Part shown: piece by piece, positions 31,768 to 33,954 of the stretch | How the letters are laid out: each line of letters starts with the position of its first letter | How positions within the stretch are numbered: position 1 is the stretch's first letter | NCBI GenBank assembly: GCA_025964575.1 | Contig: JAOPYO010000224.1 | Location: forward strand, 1 to 33,954 | Origin: Actinomycetes bacterium | GTDB lineage: Bacteria > Actinomycetota > Actinomycetes > Streptosporangiales > Streptosporangiaceae | Reading direction: 5' to 3' | Length of the DNA: 33,954 bases | Position numbers and translations under genes: made by a program | The notes under the pieces: model-generated | Databases searched by the model: none | Seen by the model: the letters and a program-made list of their open reading frames with translations, nothing else | Told to the model about the DNA's origin: nothing

Positions 31768-32523
31768 CTAGATGCTCAACTGGGCGGCAATTCCGTTGAG
31801 GACGCATTCCAGGCCGAAGTCGAAGCGCCACTCGGCGTCGTCCTTCCGTTTCGCCTCTCTGGCCCAGCGCTCGAAGGTGGGATAGCGGCCGGTGCTCATG
31901 AGCCAGATCATGTGCGGCGCAAGGGCGTCGCGGACGTCGTCGCCCGTCTGCCAGCCTTCGCGTTTCATTATCTCCAGCAGGACGACCTCTCTGGCGGTCG
32001 CCCCTCGCGCGTAGGCGATGACGGTGTCGAAGATGGCCATCATGGTGTCGGCGTCGAGGCCGAGACCGTCGAGAGCGGCGAGCGCCCGTTCGGCGCTCGC
32101 CAGCTGGTTGGGCGTGAGCACGGTGACCGCCTGTGAGGAGACCCGCCCCAGCCAGGGGTGCCGGAGCATGATGGCGCGGGTTCCGTGAGCGGCGGCCCGC
32201 ATCACGGCCCGCCAGTCGCCGGAGGCGGCCTCGAAGTCCGCGCCGCCCGCGTGGACGGCGTCCACCATCAGCTCGAAGATCTCCTCCTTGCTCGACACAT
32301 AGCGGTAGAGCGCCATCGGGGCGACGCCGAGCCGGCCGGCCAGTCGGCGGATGGAGACGCAGTCCAGGCCCTCGGCGTCGGCGATCTCGACCGCGGCCGC
32401 GCCGATCTGACCATGGGTCAGGCTCGCCCGGGGCGCGGGGGTGGGGTGTTCGAGCCGCTCCCAGATCGAGAGCCGCTCGTCCGCCGCCGGGGGTTCGCCG
32501 CCGGGTTCCTTCTCTGAGGCCAT
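31768..32523 (-). CDS. TetR/AcrR-family transcriptional regulator
   Basis: A 251-residue repressor. A Pro-rich arm (1-35) precedes the helix-turn-helix (about 38-82: T-H-G-Q-I-G-A-A-A-V-E-I-A-D-A-E-G-L, then R-L-A-G-R-L-G-V-A-P-M-A-L-Y-R-Y-V-S-S-K-E-E). The C-terminal domain with F-D-T-V-I-A-Y and the final FDFGLECVLNGIA resembles the tetracycline-repressor C-terminal type. AAGGAGGG stands just before the ATG at 32523. It diverges from the FMN reductase gene, and three copies of a shared motif lie between them, so it likely represses both directions. The inducer is unknown. Confidence 0.92.
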   Translation of the reverse strand: MASEKEPGGEPPAADERLSIWERLEHPTPAPRASLTHGQIGAAAVEIADAEGLDCVSIRRLAGRLGVAPMALYRYVSSKEEIFELMVDAVHAGGADFEAASGDWRAVMRAAAHGTRAIMLRHPWLGRVSSQAVTVLTPNQLASAERALAALDGLGLDADTMMAIFDTVIAYARGATAREVVLLEIMKREGWQTGDDVRDALAPHMIWLMSTGRYPTFERWAREAKRKDDAEWRFDFGLECVLNGIAAQLSI

Positions 32524-32564
32524 CGGCCCTCCTTGGATCGTCCGCGTACATCGTATCAGTGGCT

Positions 32565-32619
32565 ATACACCGTACGCATTGATGTGTACGGTGTACTCAT
32601 CTAGATACACCGTACGCAT
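32565..32619. promoter_or_regulatory. Three-site TetR operator array
   Basis: ATACACCGTACGCAT occurs at 32565-32579 and again at 32605-32619, exactly 40 bp apart. An inverted copy at 32582-32596 pairs with the first (13 of 15 bases). All share the core TACACCGTAC. Confidence 0.75.
32579..32607 (+). promoter_or_regulatory. Promoter of the FMN reductase/exporter pair
   Basis: TTGATG (32579-32584), 17 bases, TAGATA (32602-32607). Both hexamers overlap operator copies, so repressor binding would block it. Confidence 0.65.
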
Positions 32620-32633
32620 CGAAGGGATCCGTC

Positions 32634-33215
32634 ATGAGCGAGAACCGCCTCCAGGTCGCAGTGATCATCGGCAGCACGCGGGAGGGGCGAGTCGGCCCGA
32701 CCGTGGCGAACTGGTTCGTCCAGCAGGCCGGGCAGCGCGACGACATGGCCATCGACGTCATCGACCTGGCCGAGACCCCGGTCCCGGCGGTGCTGCACAG
32801 CCCCGCCCCCGAAACCGGGGAGCTGCTCGCGGCGGTGACGCCACGGCTGGAAGCGGCCGACGCCTTCGTGGTGGTGACGCCCGAGTACAACAAGAGCTTC
32901 CCAGGGGGACTGAAGAACCTGATCGACTGGCATTTCACCCAGTGGACGGCCAAGCCGGTCGGGTTCGTCTCCTACGGCGGGATGTCCGGCGGCCTGCGCG
33001 CCGTGGAGCAGCTTCGCCTGGTCTTCGGCGAGATGCACGCGACCACCATCCGCGACACGGTCAGCTTCCACGGCATCTGGGACCTCTTCGGTCCGGACGG
33101 CCTGCCGAAGGACCCGACCGGGTGCGACGCCGCGGCCAAGACCATGCTCGACCAGCTCGCGTGGTGGGCGCATGCGCTCCGGAACGCCAAGGCCGTCCGC
33201 GCCTTCGGCGCCTGA
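32634..33215 (+). CDS. NADPH-dependent FMN reductase (quinone/azo reductase-like)
   Basis: A 193-residue flavodoxin-fold reductase. I-I-G-S-T-R-E-G-R-V-G-P (11-22) binds FMN phosphate, and VVVTPEYNKSFPGGLKNLIDW is the flavin-ring segment typical of the YieF/ArsH-like group. SYGGMSGGLRAVEQLR follows. It could reduce quinones, chromate or azo compounds, and protects cells in known relatives. It is divergent from the TetR gene and under its operator array. The exporter gene begins 28 bases downstream on the same strand. Together they look like a stress or drug response cut short by the insertion. Confidence 0.9.
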   Translation: MSENRLQVAVIIGSTREGRVGPTVANWFVQQAGQRDDMAIDVIDLAETPVPAVLHSPAPETGELLAAVTPRLEAADAFVVVTPEYNKSFPGGLKNLIDWHFTQWTAKPVGFVSYGGMSGGLRAVEQLRLVFGEMHATTIRDTVSFHGIWDLFGPDGLPKDPTGCDAAAKTMLDQLAWWAHALRNAKAVRAFGA

Positions 33216-33243
33216 CCCTCCGAATCGGCTCGAGGAGGCTCAC

Positions 33244-33819
33244 ATGCTGATCAGGCTCTTGCGCGAGCACCTGCGGACACGCCGCGTGTCCCTCGTGCTG
33301 ATCGTCGTGATGCAGGCGGTCTCGACGGTGGGGACGCTCGTCCTGCCCACGCTCAACGCCGACATCGTCGACAACGGCGTGGTGAAGGGGGACACCGGCC
33401 ACATTCTGAGGACCGGCGGGCTCATGCTCGTCGTGGCCTTGGTGCAGGCCGCCGGCACGGCCGGGGCCGTCTTCTACGGAGCCCGTACGGCCATGGCCGT
33501 GGGGCGCGACATCCGGGTCGCGATCTTCGACCGGGTGCAGGCCTTCTCCGCCCGCGAGACCGGCCGGTTCGGCATCCCGTCGCTGGTCACCCGGACCACC
33601 AACGACGTCCAGCAGGTCCAGATGGTGGCGCTGCTGACCTTCACCACGATCGTGTCCGCCCCGATCATGTGCGTCGGCGGTGCGGTGCTGGCCCTCCGGC
33701 AGAACACGCCGCTGTCCTCGCTGTTGCTGGTCGCCCTGCCCGCGATGGCCGTGATCTTCGGTTTGATCCTGCGGCGGCTGCGTCCGCTGGGGGTATCCCA
33801 TCAGGTGTGTAAGGAGTGA
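33244..33819 (+). pseudogene. ABC exporter (type IV, membrane plus ATPase) truncated by insertion
   Basis: The 191-residue frame starts at ATG 33244 with GAGGAGG five bases ahead. Residues 1-182 are the first part of an ABC exporter membrane domain: the N-terminal helix R-L-L-R-E-H-L-R-T-R-R, A-D-I-V-D-N-G-V, G-A-R-T-A-M-A-V-G-R-D-I-R, S-L-V-T-R-T-T-N-D-V-Q-Q-V-Q, and helices up to V-I-F-G-L-I-L-R-R-L-R-P-L. Full relatives have about 580 residues, with the remaining helices and the nucleotide-binding domain. After R-P-L (near 33789) the sequence changes to G-V-S-H-Q-V-C-K-E and stops, and the following bases are unlike an exporter. This fits insertion of a mobile element. Whether the rest of the gene lies beyond is unseen. 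Confidence 0.75.
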
Positions 33820-33954
33820 TCTTCTGGGAAGCAAGTGACCTGTGGGAACGCCCACTTCTTCGGGGGGGAGAAGCGTCATCATGTCTGTGATCGAGGGTGT
33901 CGACGGCACAACGTCGACTACCGTAAGTGATGGTTCGTCTACGGTGTGGGATGT
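33790..33954 (+). mobile_element. Likely left end of an inserted element
   Basis: From about 33790 (GGGTATCCCATCAGGTGTG) the exporter similarity ends and base composition becomes more A/T-rich. The segment leads directly to a new start codon at 33881. No terminal repeat can be confirmed because the other end lies outside the window, so the element family is not assigned. Confidence 0.45.
33881..33954 (+). CDS. Start of an unidentified gene in the presumed inserted element
   Basis: An ATG at 33881 follows a GGGGGGGAGAAG ribosome binding site by seven bases and stays open to the window edge (24 codons). The residues begin M-S-V-I-E-G-V-D-G-T-T-S-T-T-V and are Ser/Thr-rich with A/T-ending codons unlike the host genes. 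A transposase N-terminus is likely from position, but no family motif is visible. Confidence 0.5.
   Translation, partial: MSVIEGVDGTTSTTVSDGSSTVWD

Overview
The window is high-GC DNA with GC-rich third codon positions, many GTG starts and 1-4 base start/stop overlaps. This is typical of a filamentous actinomycete. Gene content (SCO6745-family protein, substrate-binding/VWA fusion, Nur-type nickel box, Pro-rich membrane proteins) fits Streptosporangiales or a near relative, but I cannot fix the genus from sequence alone. No rRNA, tRNA or CRISPR array was recognised.

Layout. (1) 1-398: the 5' part of a minus-strand coiled-coil protein built from 21-bp tandem repeats; it runs off the left edge. 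(2) 557-7128: an acyl-CoA metabolism block with a thiolase, a CaiB-type CoA-transferase, exonuclease III (xth), a biotinyl-carboxyltransferase fusion, and a convergent isovaleryl-CoA-dehydrogenase-like flavoenzyme whose start is preceded by a perfect palindrome. (3) 7401-14912: a small conserved protein, then an Lrp/AsnC regulator divergent from a tightly overlapping six-gene operon. The operon encodes a family 5 binding lipoprotein, two permeases, two ATPases and an M24 (creatinase/prolidase fold) protein that has lost three of its five metal ligands. (4) 15026-21865: a Baeyer-Villiger-type monooxygenase, a membrane-anchored substrate-binding/VWA protein, an ACC-deaminase/D-cysteine-desulfhydrase-like PLP enzyme, an SCO6745-family protein, a NIPSNAP-like protein and a GNAT acetyltransferase. 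(5) 21877-22116: a MITE-like element and a strong hairpin. (6) 22122-24395: a nickel module, in which a NiCoT permease and a CooC-like ATPase diverge around a sequence matching the Streptomyces Nur box. (7) 24452-29017: a Pro-rich membrane protein, rpiB, a small antisense-overlapping gene, a membrane-bound PP2C/SpoIIE phosphatase and a GH20 hexosaminidase. (8) 29060-32523: a leader-like small ORF, two flavin reductases of different folds, a phosphotransferase with a damaged metal-binding motif, and a TetR regulator. (9) 32634-33954: an NADPH-FMN reductase with a three-site operator region, then an ABC exporter gene cut off after its membrane domain by what looks like the end of an inserted element.

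How genes may work together. The first block can serve beta-oxidation or branched-chain acyl-CoA breakdown. The ABC/M24 operon looks like uptake plus intracellular cleavage of one Lrp-sensed small amide- or peptide-like compound. The nickel permease and ATPase would supply an unseen nickel enzyme under nickel repression. The TetR protein likely represses itself and the divergent FMN reductase/exporter pair. The strongest leads are the Nur-box nickel module, the metal-ligand-deficient M24 protein in a transport operon, the biotinyl-carboxyltransferase fusion, and several exact operator-like palindromes.
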